From: Candidatus Omnitrophota bacterium | Lineage (GTDB): Bacteria; Ratteibacteria; UBA8468; MWAK01 | Length of the DNA stretch: 7,272 nucleotides | Assembly (NCBI GenBank): GCA_026387085.1 | Contig: JAPLMK010000094.1 | Coordinates: 3,179 to 10,450 of the forward strand | Reading direction: 5' to 3' | In this document: piece after piece, positions 1 through 5,467 of the stretch | How positions within the stretch are numbered: position 1 is the stretch's first letter | Layout: each line of letters begins with the position of its first letter | Notes under the pieces: model-generated | Databases searched by the model: none | The model's input: the letters and a program-made list of their open reading frames with translations, nothing else | What the model was told of the DNA's origin: nothing | Translations under genes and position numbers: made by a program

Positions 1-693
1 CAAAGTTACCCTCGCACGCAAAAAGCGGATGCCGACAAGGCGGCGCTCAAGAAGATGTCCGCGGAGTTAAGGGGGCAACTTGAACCATATTACGACCGTC
101 CCTTCGACTCATCCAACGACGATGTCGTGGTGCGGCTCCGGAAATACGGCACGACCGATTACGTATTCGCGGTGAATGACAACCGGAAGTTCGGGAAATA
201 CGTCGGGCAGTACGGGCTGGTGATGGAGGAAGGCGTCCCATCTCAAGCGGTTGTCTCGGTCCGGAGGGAAAAGGGGTACATCTACGACCTGGTTGCGGGG
301 AAGGAAGTGGCCGGGGCCGGAGACAAAAACTGGCTCAGGATAAACAAGGATTTTGGCGCCGCCGAAGGCAGTTTGTGGATGGTAACCGAAAAGCAGATAA
401 AAGAAGTTAAAATTGACCTGCCCGCGAAGGCAAAAAGGGGCGGGAGTTTTAAGATAGGGATAACGGTAGCCGATTCACAAGGCAAGGCGATAGACGCGGT
501 GGTACCGGTAAATGTCGAAATAACAAATGCGAGCGGCGCGATTATGGAGTATAGCGGATATTATGGAGCGAAGGACGGGGTGTTGAATATAAAATACGAT
601 GCGTCCTTAAAAGATGAGCCGGGCACCTGGAGGATTAAGGTGAAGGAACTTGCCTCGGGCAAAACCGGAGAAGGCAGGATAAGTTTACAGTAA
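1..693 (+). CDS. C-terminal part of a large beta-rich protein of unknown function (5' end outside window)
   Basis: The reading frame is open from the first base of the window to the TAA at 691-693, so the gene starts upstream and about 230 C-terminal residues are visible. The Met codon at 55 is most likely internal. The first ~20 residues are charged and helix-like (QKADADKAALKKM). They are followed by a strand-rich segment with motifs such as VVVRLRKYG, YVFAVNDNRKFG and QYGLVMEEG, resembling the all-beta accessory domains of large surface or glycan-active proteins. The last ~90 residues (from about IKEVKIDLPAKAKRGGSFK) have the layout of a macroglobulin or Ig-like beta-sandwich: a 'GGSFKIGITVADSQGKAI' strand-turn pattern, then 'GTWRIKVKE' near the end. 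No catalytic residues can be assigned. A secreted or envelope location is inferred from fold style and from the exported neighbour downstream. The coding call is firm; the function is unknown. Confidence 0.8.
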   Translation, partial: QSYPRTQKADADKAALKKMSAELRGQLEPYYDRPFDSSNDDVVVRLRKYGTTDYVFAVNDNRKFGKYVGQYGLVMEEGVPSQAVVSVRREKGYIYDLVAGKEVAGAGDKNWLRINKDFGAAEGSLWMVTEKQIKEVKIDLPAKAKRGGSFKIGITVADSQGKAIDAVVPVNVEITNASGAIMEYSGYYGAKDGVLNIKYDASLKDEPGTWRIKVKELASGKTGEGRISLQ

Positions 694-731
694 GCGCTAA
701 TGGTATTATCAAAAATAAAATGAAAGTATTT

Positions 732-802
732 TGTCATCCTGAGCCGTAGTTGCGAAGGATCTCGCTTTGACAACGAGATTCTTCGTTTCACTCAGAATGA
801 CA
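732..802. repeat. Palindromic repeat, family 1 (TGTCATCCTGAG...), copy A
   Basis: This 71-base element has imperfect terminal inverted repeats, TGTCATCCTGAG at 732-743 and CTCAGAATGACA at 791-802, differing at one pair. A second inverted pair lies inside (GAAGGATCTCG at 754-764 and CGAGATTCTTC at 774-784, one mismatch), so the whole element can fold into one long hairpin. Related sequence recurs three times upstream of topA. From memory, repeats of this type (GTCATCCTGAG.../...CTCAGAATGAC) are common in many environmental bacterial genomes and behave as non-coding REP/MITE-like elements. It fills most of the 129-base gap between the first gene and the HEAT/LamG gene and could attenuate readthrough, but it has no U-tract and is not a standard terminator. 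Confidence 0.85.
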
Positions 803-810
803 GAATAACG

Positions 811-816
811 GGGAGG
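811..816 (+). promoter_or_regulatory. Shine-Dalgarno site for the HEAT/LamG gene
   Basis: GGGAGG lies 6 bases upstream of the ATG at 823. It is the only strong Shine-Dalgarno match in front of any complete gene in the window. It favours the 823 start over the in-frame ATG at 841, whose nearest purine run (AGAGG, 835-839) sits only one base from the codon. Confidence 0.7.
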
Positions 817-822
817 GTTGAT

Positions 823-1887
823 ATGAACGGGACAAGAGGTATGAGAATAATTCTTGCCTGTTTTTGGATATTTTTATGCCTGCTTACGGCAAGCGAGTCA
901 TACTGCCAGCAGACGCCCGCCCAGAAGAGAGCGGAAATTATAGAAGCAATCGGGAAGGGCCCGGCTGGTTTCCCGATATTAAAAAACGCGCTTTCCGATG
1001 AAAATGTAATTGTGCGCCGGACAGCGGCGCGCGGCCTTGTACAGGCAGGCGAACCGGCGGCGGACCTGCTTGGCGAAGCGCTGAAGAATGATGATTTCGA
1101 GGTAAGGCGGATGGCGCTCATCGCGCTTAACAGCATGGGAAAACTTGGCTCCGGACAACTATTTGCCGCCCTGGATGATAAGAACGACGCGGTGCGGCAA
1201 TCAGCCGGCGAATTAATAGACATCCTGAAAAGGTGGGACTTCCTGCCGGATGTTGCGCCGGATAAATACGTCCCCGTTTTAAAACTTAACAGCGGGACGA
1301 AATTCACCAAAGGCGGTCCGGCCGAAGTAGCCGTAGAGGTGCCTTACGATGAAACGGGCCGGGCACAGGGAGCCGTTATCAGCCGGAACCCGTCTTTATT
1401 CCCGGAAGGCGCTTTTTCGCTTGAAATAGTAATCGCGCCCGGAAGTGATTTTTACACTAAGACCAAGCCGAATTACCCGGCTCACCTGATCGACACAATG
1501 GCGGTACCTTACGTTCATTCAAATCCTACATCGGAATGCCAGTGCGGTTACATGATGTTGCTGAGACGGGTTTCCGATGCCAGCGCAAAGATTGAAGTCC
1601 TGTTGGGGTTCGGCAGGGATAAGGGTTTAGCTGCCTACAATACAGAGCCGGTTGTTTTCAAGCCGGGGGAATGGTACCGGGTGCTTTTCACCTATGACGG
1701 AAAGGGCGCGGGCAAAATATATATAAATGATAAATTAATTTCTGAGGCCTTACGTGAAGGAAGAACGGGGATACTGCCCAGCAGTTACGATCTCCACATC
1801 GGCGAACGGGCTACAAGTACTTACAGTAGTTTCCCGGGCAAGATCGGACTGGTGCGGCTGCACCACAAGGTAGTAGAAATACGATGA
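823..1887 (+). CDS. Exported HEAT-repeat and LamG-like (concanavalin A-like) domain protein
   Basis: The product has 354 residues. Residues 1-28 look like a Sec signal peptide: arginines at 5 and 8, a hydrophobic core at about 9-22, then a polar stretch ending near SESYC. No proper lipobox is visible. Residues ~45-137 contain three HEAT-type helical repeats, recognised by recurring 'DENVIVRRTAARGL', 'DDFEVRRMALIAL' and 'KNDAVRQSAGELI' units spaced about 30 residues apart. Residues ~185-352 look like a LamG/laminin-G-type jelly roll: 'FSLEIVIAP' opening strand, 'GEWYRVLFTYDGKGAGKIY' at ~282-300, 'INDKLISE', and a closing 'GKIGLVRLHHKVV'. HEAT units usually mediate protein contacts and LamG-like domains often bind glycans, so an extracytoplasmic binding role is inferred; no enzyme motif is present. 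The stop overlaps the start of the SDR gene (ATGA, 1884-1887), indicating translational coupling. Start 823 is chosen for its Shine-Dalgarno site; 841 is possible. Confidence 0.85.
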   Translation: MNGTRGMRIILACFWIFLCLLTASESYCQQTPAQKRAEIIEAIGKGPAGFPILKNALSDENVIVRRTAARGLVQAGEPAADLLGEALKNDDFEVRRMALIALNSMGKLGSGQLFAALDDKNDAVRQSAGELIDILKRWDFLPDVAPDKYVPVLKLNSGTKFTKGGPAEVAVEVPYDETGRAQGAVISRNPSLFPEGAFSLEIVIAPGSDFYTKTKPNYPAHLIDTMAVPYVHSNPTSECQCGYMMLLRRVSDASAKIEVLLGFGRDKGLAAYNTEPVVFKPGEWYRVLFTYDGKGAGKIYINDKLISEALREGRTGILPSSYDLHIGERATSTYSSFPGKIGLVRLHHKVVEIR

Positions 1888-2789
1888 ATATCCTGATTAT
1901 CGGCGGCAGCGGGCATGTCAGCGGGGCGGTGGCACGCGCCGCTTTGACAGGAAAACACCGGGTCTGGGCTGTTACGCGCGGCAAAAAACCTTTGGCTAAA
2001 GGCGTAAAATCGCTCATTGCCGACCGCCATGACTCCGTCGCTCTGGAAACGGTTGTGACCGGACAGGCGATGGTCTGGGATATGGTGGTCGACTGCATTT
2101 GCTACAATTTGACCGACATCCGCCAGGATATTGAACTGTTCCGGCGCCGCGCCAAGCAGTTTGTCTTAGTTTCCACCGATTTCGTTTATAATCCTGCCCG
2201 CCGGAAATTCCCCCAGTCCGAGGAAACCGAACACTGGGAAGGTCTGCTGGACTACGGCCGCGAAAAACATCTTTGCGAGGCAGAACTGATGAGCGGGGCC
2301 ATGGGCGAAGTGGCTTGGACCATTGTGCGTCCGTGCCATATTTATGGTCCTACTTCAGAACTCGGTTGCCTGCCGTTGCACCTGCGCAATCCCGGCCTGA
2401 TCGAAAAAATACAATCCGGCGAACCCCTGAAACTCGTCGGCGGAGGTTATTTTCTGCAACAACCGATTTTAGCCGACGACCTGGCTGCAACCATCATCAG
2501 TTTTGCCGGAAACCGCAACGCTTACCGTCAAACATTCAATACCGCCGGACCCGATATACTTGAATCGCGGCGCTATTATGAGATTATCGCCGGGGTATTG
2601 GGCGCCAAACTGACCATTGAAGAAGTTCCCGTAAGCGCCTATCTTGCCAAACACCCGGAACACGCCCCTTTCATGTGCCACCGCATCTACGACCTGAAGC
2701 GTCTCCGGGATAGCGGTCTCAGCGTGCCCTCCACATCTATTGCGGAAGGCCTGCGCCGGCACACGGAAGGGTTGCTGTTTAAAAATTAG
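1884..2789 (+). CDS. Extended-type SDR: NAD(P)-dependent epimerase/dehydratase/reductase family protein
   Basis: The product has 301 residues, a normal length for extended or atypical short-chain dehydrogenases. The N-terminus shows the Rossmann strand MNILIIGGSGHVSG with the glycine-rich nucleotide motif at residues 7-14. 'VLVSTDFVY' (94-102) supplies the Ser/Thr of the active site (S97/T98), and Y124-G-R-E-K128 is the catalytic YxxxK. 'IVRPCHIYGP' (147-156) is the conserved segment after the YxxxK helix in sugar-nucleotide epimerases. The C-terminal region (about 175-301) is the substrate lid, so the substrate cannot be read from sequence; a nucleotide-sugar or isoprenoid-like ligand is typical of the family. 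It is cytosolic by lack of a signal. The start ATG overlaps the stop of the HEAT/LamG gene by the ATGA arrangement, with only a weak AAGG (1867-1870) upstream, so translation is probably coupled. The stop TAG lies inside the left arm of a downstream hairpin. Family assignment is firm; the specific reaction is unknown. Confidence 0.88.
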   Translation: MNILIIGGSGHVSGAVARAALTGKHRVWAVTRGKKPLAKGVKSLIADRHDSVALETVVTGQAMVWDMVVDCICYNLTDIRQDIELFRRRAKQFVLVSTDFVYNPARRKFPQSEETEHWEGLLDYGREKHLCEAELMSGAMGEVAWTIVRPCHIYGPTSELGCLPLHLRNPGLIEKIQSGEPLKLVGGGYFLQQPILADDLAATIISFAGNRNAYRQTFNTAGPDILESRRYYEIIAGVLGAKLTIEEVPVSAYLAKHPEHAPFMCHRIYDLKRLRDSGLSVPSTSIAEGLRRHTEGLLFKN

Positions 2790-2806
2790 GGACAGCCCCC
2801 TAATTT
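2783..2806 (-). terminator. Perfect 9-bp hairpin between convergent SDR and tRNA genes; possible terminator or REP
   Basis: AAATTAGGG (2783-2791) pairs perfectly with CCCTAATTT (2798-2806) around a 6-base loop. Read on the minus strand, the stem ends in a run of five T (AATTTTT), which suits Rho-independent termination of the tRNA transcript. On the plus strand only three T follow, so it is weaker for the SDR gene. The left arm contains the SDR stop codon. The core GGGACAG..CCCC also resembles dispersed REP-like repeats, so mobile origin is an alternative. Confidence 0.5.
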
Positions 2807-2818
2807 CACCCCTACCAC

Positions 2819-2841
2819 TCCTCCCCCTTTGAGGGGGAGGA
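2819..2841. repeat. Perfect 9-bp GC-rich hairpin (TCCTCCCCC/GGGGGAGGA)
   Basis: TCCTCCCCC at 2819-2827 and GGGGGAGGA at 2833-2841 form a perfect stem with loop TTTGA. It lies 13 bases past the tRNA 3' end. No T-tract follows on either strand, so it is not a textbook terminator. It could stabilise or pause transcripts from either side, or be one more dispersed palindromic repeat. Confidence 0.55.
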
Positions 2842-2854
2842 TAAACAGAAGAAG

Positions 2855-2927
2855 CAGCCCCAAGGGGATTTGAACCCCTGTCTGATGGCTGAGAACCATC
2901 TGTCCTAGGCCTCTAGACGATGGGGCC
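2855..2927 (-). tRNA. tRNA-Glu (anticodon CUC)
   Basis: The 73-base cloverleaf reads on the minus strand from 2927. Acceptor arm is GGCCCCA / TGGGGCT. The D arm begins GTCTAGAGG, typical of tRNA-Glu. The anticodon stem GATGG/CCATC encloses loop TTCTCAG, giving anticodon CUC (plus-strand 2891-2893) for codon GAG. The variable loop has 4 bases, and the T arm is AGGGG-TTCAAAT-CCCCT. The discriminator base is G, as usual for Glu. CCA is not encoded (CTT follows), so it must be added by a nucleotidyltransferase. The first acceptor pair would be a G1-U72 wobble, slightly unusual but not disabling. A promoter lies upstream at 3027-2998. Confidence 0.95.
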
Positions 2928-2997
2928 GAAAAGGCCAAAAATATTTATTTAAACTAATTTTCTAAATTAAAATTACTGCGGCATTTCCGAACAAATA

Positions 2998-3027
2998 ATT
3001 ATAACATTTCCCCATCATATTTGACAA
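2998..3027 (-). promoter_or_regulatory. Sigma-70-type promoter facing tRNA-Glu
   Basis: On the minus strand TTGTCA (3027-3022) is followed after 18 bases by a perfect TATAAT (3003-2998). The predicted start near 2991 gives a leader of about 64 bases before the tRNA 5' end at 2927, to be removed by RNase P. Its -35 hexamer overlaps that of the oppositely directed topA promoter. The surrounding sequence is AT-rich, so chance matches are possible, but hexamer quality and spacing are good. Confidence 0.6.
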
Positions 3028-3049
3028 TTTCGCATAATTTTGTTATATT
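3021..3049 (+). promoter_or_regulatory. Sigma-70-type promoter facing topA
   Basis: Consensus TTGACA at 3021-3026 is followed by a 17-base spacer and TATATT at 3044-3049. A TG at 3041-3042 makes the latter an extended -10 (TGTTATATT). The predicted start near 3056 gives a leader of about 178 bases to the topA ATG, nearly all of it repeat-derived. It is the best promoter match in the window and the only strong one seen ahead of topA and prfB. Confidence 0.7.
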
Positions 3050-3068
3050 CATAGGGTCAACTGAAGAA

Positions 3069-3098
3069 CGAGATTCTTCGCTGACGCTCAGAATGACA
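3069..3098. repeat. Family 1 repeat, right-half fragment (copy B1)
   Basis: CGAGATTCTTCG (3069-3080) and terminal CTCAGAATGACA (3087-3098) match the right half of copy A at 774-802. The left half is missing or rearranged. GAAGAA at 3063-3068 still pairs with TTCTTC at 3074-3079, giving a small hairpin just downstream of the predicted topA transcription start. Confidence 0.75.
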
Positions 3099-3109
3099 GA
3101 TAATTAACA

Positions 3110-3200
3110 TGTCATCCTGAACAAAGTGAAGGATCTCGTATTAACGACGTGATTCTTCACGAAGCCTGCCCTCGAGTGAAACGAAGGGCTCAGAATGACA
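3110..3200. repeat. Family 1 repeat, full-length variant (copy B2)
   Basis: The element opens with TGTCATCCTGA at 3110-3120 and closes with CTCAGAATGACA at 3189-3200. An inner hairpin pairs GTGAAGGATC (3126-3135) with GATTCTTCAC (3151-3160), one mismatch. At 91 bases it is longer than copy A, because about 20 extra bases between 3161 and 3188 carry a further imperfect pair (CCCTCG / CGAAGGG). It lies in the topA 5' leader and should form a stable RNA structure there. Confidence 0.8.
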
Positions 3201-3214
3201 GATTTAACTAACGA

Positions 3215-3226
3215 CTCAGAATGACA
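3215..3226. repeat. Family 1 repeat, terminal 12-base fragment (copy B3) abutting the topA start
   Basis: CTCAGAATGACA matches the right terminus of copies A, B1 and B2 exactly. It ends 7 bases before the topA ATG (3234) and so occupies the place where a Shine-Dalgarno site would lie. No purine-rich anti-16S complement is visible between it and the start. Confidence 0.7.
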
Positions 3227-3233
3227 AAAAATT

Positions 3234-5261
3234 ATGGAAAAATTTAAACTGGTAATCGTAGAATCTCCGGCTAAGAGCCGTACCATCAGCCGTTTCCTGG
3301 GCAAGGACTACCATATCGTAGCCACGATGGGCCACATGCGTGACCTGCCGGCCGATAAGTTTGCGGTTGACATTGAAAAAGGTTTCGAACCCACCTATGC
3401 CATCATGGAGGGTAAGAGCAAGACGGTCAGCGCCTTGCGCAAATCGGCCGAGGGCTGCGGTGAAATATTCCTGGCAACCGACGAAGACCGTGAGGGCGAG
3501 GCAATTGCCTGGCATACGGCGCATATCCTGAAGAAAGACCCGGCGAAAATGAAGCGGGTCGCTTTTCACGAAATTACGGCGGAAGCGGTCAAAAACGCCT
3601 TCAAAAAACCGCGCGCCATTGATATCCGGCTGGTCAACTCCCAACAAGCGCGCCGGATTCTGGACCGGGTGGTCGGCTATACCTTAAGCCCGCTCCTGGG
3701 CCAGCGCATCAAAAGAGGCCTCTCCGCCGGTCGGGTGCAGTCGGCAGCGCTGCGTATCCTGGTTGACCGGGAAAAAGAGATCCAGGCGTTCAAATCAGAA
3801 AAATACTTTGTCATCTCCGCGGAACTTGCCCGGATGAAGGGTCCGGACTTTCCATTTACCGCTACCCTCTCCGGAAAAGATAACAAAAAGTTCCCCAAGC
3901 CCGGAATTAAAGAAAAAGACGAAGCAGAAAAAATTGTCACCTTCCTGCAGGCAAACCCGTTGCTGGTTGCCAGCATCCGCCAGGAAGAGAAGAAGGAATA
4001 CCCCCAACCGCCTTTTACCACCAGCACCCTGCAGCAGGAAGCCGGCCGGCGGCTTAACCTGCCGGCGACCCGTACCATGTCCATCGCCCAGGAATTATAC
4101 GAAGGCGTAGACCTGGGTCCGCAGGGCGCGGAAGGTTTAATCACTTACCACCGCACTGATTCCCTGACGATTGCCGCCAGCGCCCGCGAAGAAGCCAGCC
4201 GGTTCATTAAAGAGACGATGGGCAAAGAATATCTTCCGGAAAAACCGCCGGTTTACCGGACCAAGAGCAAAATGGCGCAGGAAGCGCACGAAGCTATCCG
4301 GCCGACCAGCGCTTCCCGAACGCCGGAAAAGGTAGCCGCCTTCCTCACCCCTTTTCAACTAAAAGTTTACACTCTGGTTTGGGAGCGGTTTGTGGCCAGC
4401 CAGATGGCGGCGGCGCGGGTGGACCTTACCAAAGTCAGGATAGATTGCGGACCGTATTTCTTTGACCTGGAAGGCCAGGTTTTAAAGTTTGACGGCTACC
4501 GGAAAGTAATCGGTTCCGCCAAAAAAGAGAACGCATTGCCTCCCCTCACCCAGGGAGAGCGCATTGACGGCCGTAAGTTTGAAATCGAAGAAAAAGAGAC
4601 CCAGCCGCCGGACCGGTACAGTGAAGCCGGTTTGATTAAAGCGATGGAAAAGTTCGGTATCGGCCGGCCCTCTACTTATGCCCCGACCATCAATACGCTC
4701 CTGTCCCGGAAATATGCAAACCGGGAGAAAAAAATTCTGGTACCCGACCCGCTGGGTATCTTCATTATCGACTTCCTGGTCCAGCAGTTCCCGGAAGTGG
4801 TTAACCTGGAGTTTACCGCCCAAATGGAGAAAAAACTTGATAAAGTGGCTGAAGGCAAGGAAGAGTGGCGCGAAGTTCTGTCCGATTTTTACAAACCGTT
4901 TGACAAAGCGATGAAACAAGCCGAAAAAAGTTTGGTGGTTTCCAAAGAGGTCTGCACCGAATGCGGCGGAAAACTCCTCCTGAAAAAGGGAAAATTCGGC
5001 GCCTTCTGGAGTTGCGAAAATTATCCGAAGTGCCAATACAGCAAAAACATGATAGAAAAATCAACTTTCGGCCAGCCCAAATATGCGCCGGGAGACAAAA
5101 CGGAAGGAACAGCCGGAAAAAGCGCGCTGGCGGATATAAAGATTGAGGAAAAATGCCCCAAGTGCGGGGGAGACCTCACCTTAAGGCAGAGCCGGTTCGG
5201 CAAGTTTTTGGGCTGCGCCACCTACCCGAAGTGTAAATTCACCAAACAGTATAAACCGTAG
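3234..5261 (+). CDS. topA: DNA topoisomerase I (type IA)
   Basis: The 675-residue cytoplasmic enzyme relaxes negatively supercoiled DNA by single-strand cleavage through a 5'-phosphotyrosine link. The TOPRIM domain opens with LVIVESPAKS (E10 is the conserved acid) and has the D83-x-D85-x-E87 metal-binding triad in TDEDREGEAIAWH. 'SAGRVQSAALR' (164-174) belongs to the conserved core. The catalytic tyrosine is Y305 in GLITYHRTDS, and 'KFGIGRPSTYA' (473-483) is a further family signature. The C-terminus carries two C4 zinc-ribbon modules, C574/C577/C594/C600 and C641/C644/C661/C667; E. coli TopA is longer (about 865 residues) with more C-terminal modules, so this is a compact but complete form. 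ATG 3234 is chosen because homologues begin just before this K-x-x-I-V-E-S-P strand. It has no Shine-Dalgarno site, since a repeat fragment occupies that region. A strong promoter lies at 3021-3049. prfB follows 206 bases downstream on the same strand. Confidence 0.97.
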   Translation: MEKFKLVIVESPAKSRTISRFLGKDYHIVATMGHMRDLPADKFAVDIEKGFEPTYAIMEGKSKTVSALRKSAEGCGEIFLATDEDREGEAIAWHTAHILKKDPAKMKRVAFHEITAEAVKNAFKKPRAIDIRLVNSQQARRILDRVVGYTLSPLLGQRIKRGLSAGRVQSAALRILVDREKEIQAFKSEKYFVISAELARMKGPDFPFTATLSGKDNKKFPKPGIKEKDEAEKIVTFLQANPLLVASIRQEEKKEYPQPPFTTSTLQQEAGRRLNLPATRTMSIAQELYEGVDLGPQGAEGLITYHRTDSLTIAASAREEASRFIKETMGKEYLPEKPPVYRTKSKMAQEAHEAIRPTSASRTPEKVAAFLTPFQLKVYTLVWERFVASQMAAARVDLTKVRIDCGPYFFDLEGQVLKFDGYRKVIGSAKKENALPPLTQGERIDGRKFEIEEKETQPPDRYSEAGLIKAMEKFGIGRPSTYAPTINTLLSRKYANREKKILVPDPLGIFIIDFLVQQFPEVVNLEFTAQMEKKLDKVAEGKEEWREVLSDFYKPFDKAMKQAEKSLVVSKEVCTECGGKLLLKKGKFGAFWSCENYPKCQYSKNMIEKSTFGQPKYAPGDKTEGTAGKSALADIKIEEKCPKCGGDLTLRQSRFGKFLGCATYPKCKFTKQYKP

Positions 5262-5286
5262 CGCCTCGTTACTGATTACAAAAATC

Positions 5287-5436
5287 TGTCATTCCCGTAA
5301 AAAAATATGTCATTCCCGCGGATAGTAAGCGGGAATCCACACGCTTCAAATACTGGATCCCCGACCCTCGTTTACTACACACGAGGGCAAGTTTAAGCAT
5401 TCGGGGATGACAGAGTTGGAACTACACGCGGGGATG
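5287..5436. repeat. Family 2 palindromic repeat (TGTCATTCCCGC...), long copy C
   Basis: The core element runs from TGTCAT (5308-5313) to ATGACA (5407-5412), 105 bases. Hairpin one is ATTCCCGC (5312-5319) with GCGGGAAT (5329-5336); hairpin two is ATCCCCGA (5357-5364) with TCGGGGAT (5401-5408). Nested in the loop of hairpin two is CCCTCGT (5365-5371) with ACGAGGG (5381-5387), absent from copy D. An extra left terminus (TGTCATTCCCG, 5287-5297) precedes the core and a degenerate right-end-like segment (5419-5436) follows it; both flanks are shared with copy D. The block occupies most of the 206-base topA-prfB gap. No other gene is visible there; a weak promoter-like pair (TTGGAA 5416-5421, AATATT 5439-5444) is too poor to call. 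Confidence 0.85.
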
Positions 5437-5467
5437 GCAATATTTGTTTGCGCGTAACAACCAAATC

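Noticed and set aside
684..709. Promoter before the HEAT/LamG gene (TTTACA 684-689 with extended -10-like TGGTATTAT 701-709)
   Set aside because: The spacer would be only 14 bases. As an extended -10 alone it is possible but too weak to annotate.
792..1310. 172-codon open frame on the minus strand
   Set aside because: It lies antisense to the HEAT/LamG gene, has low-complexity Ser/Arg composition, and resembles no family. It is a shadow of the real gene.
841..1887. ATG at 841 as the start of the HEAT/LamG gene
   Set aside because: It would give a neat signal peptide, but the GGGAGG at 811-816 is correctly spaced for 823, and the purine run before 841 is too close.
3069..3226. CRISPR-like array from three similar units upstream of topA
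   Set aside because: The units differ in length and completeness, are palindromic throughout, and there are no regular unique spacers. They are family 1 repeats.
4482..5036. 184-codon open frame on the minus strand within topA
   Set aside because: It is antisense to well-conserved topA sequence, with no recognisable domain.
5434..5457. Seven-codon ORF (ATG at 5434 to TAA at 5455-5457) just before prfB, as a leader peptide or the first part of a frameshift cassette
   Set aside because: It begins inside the repeat tail, has no spaced Shine-Dalgarno site, and nothing suggests slippage into the prfB frame.
5444..5467. In-frame TTG at 5444 as the prfB start, adding 8 residues
   Set aside because: The added residues (MFARNNQI) are not RF2-like, whereas MELKEIK at 5468 matches known RF2 N-termini. 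The GGGG upstream of the TTG belongs to the tail of repeat C and is poorly spaced.
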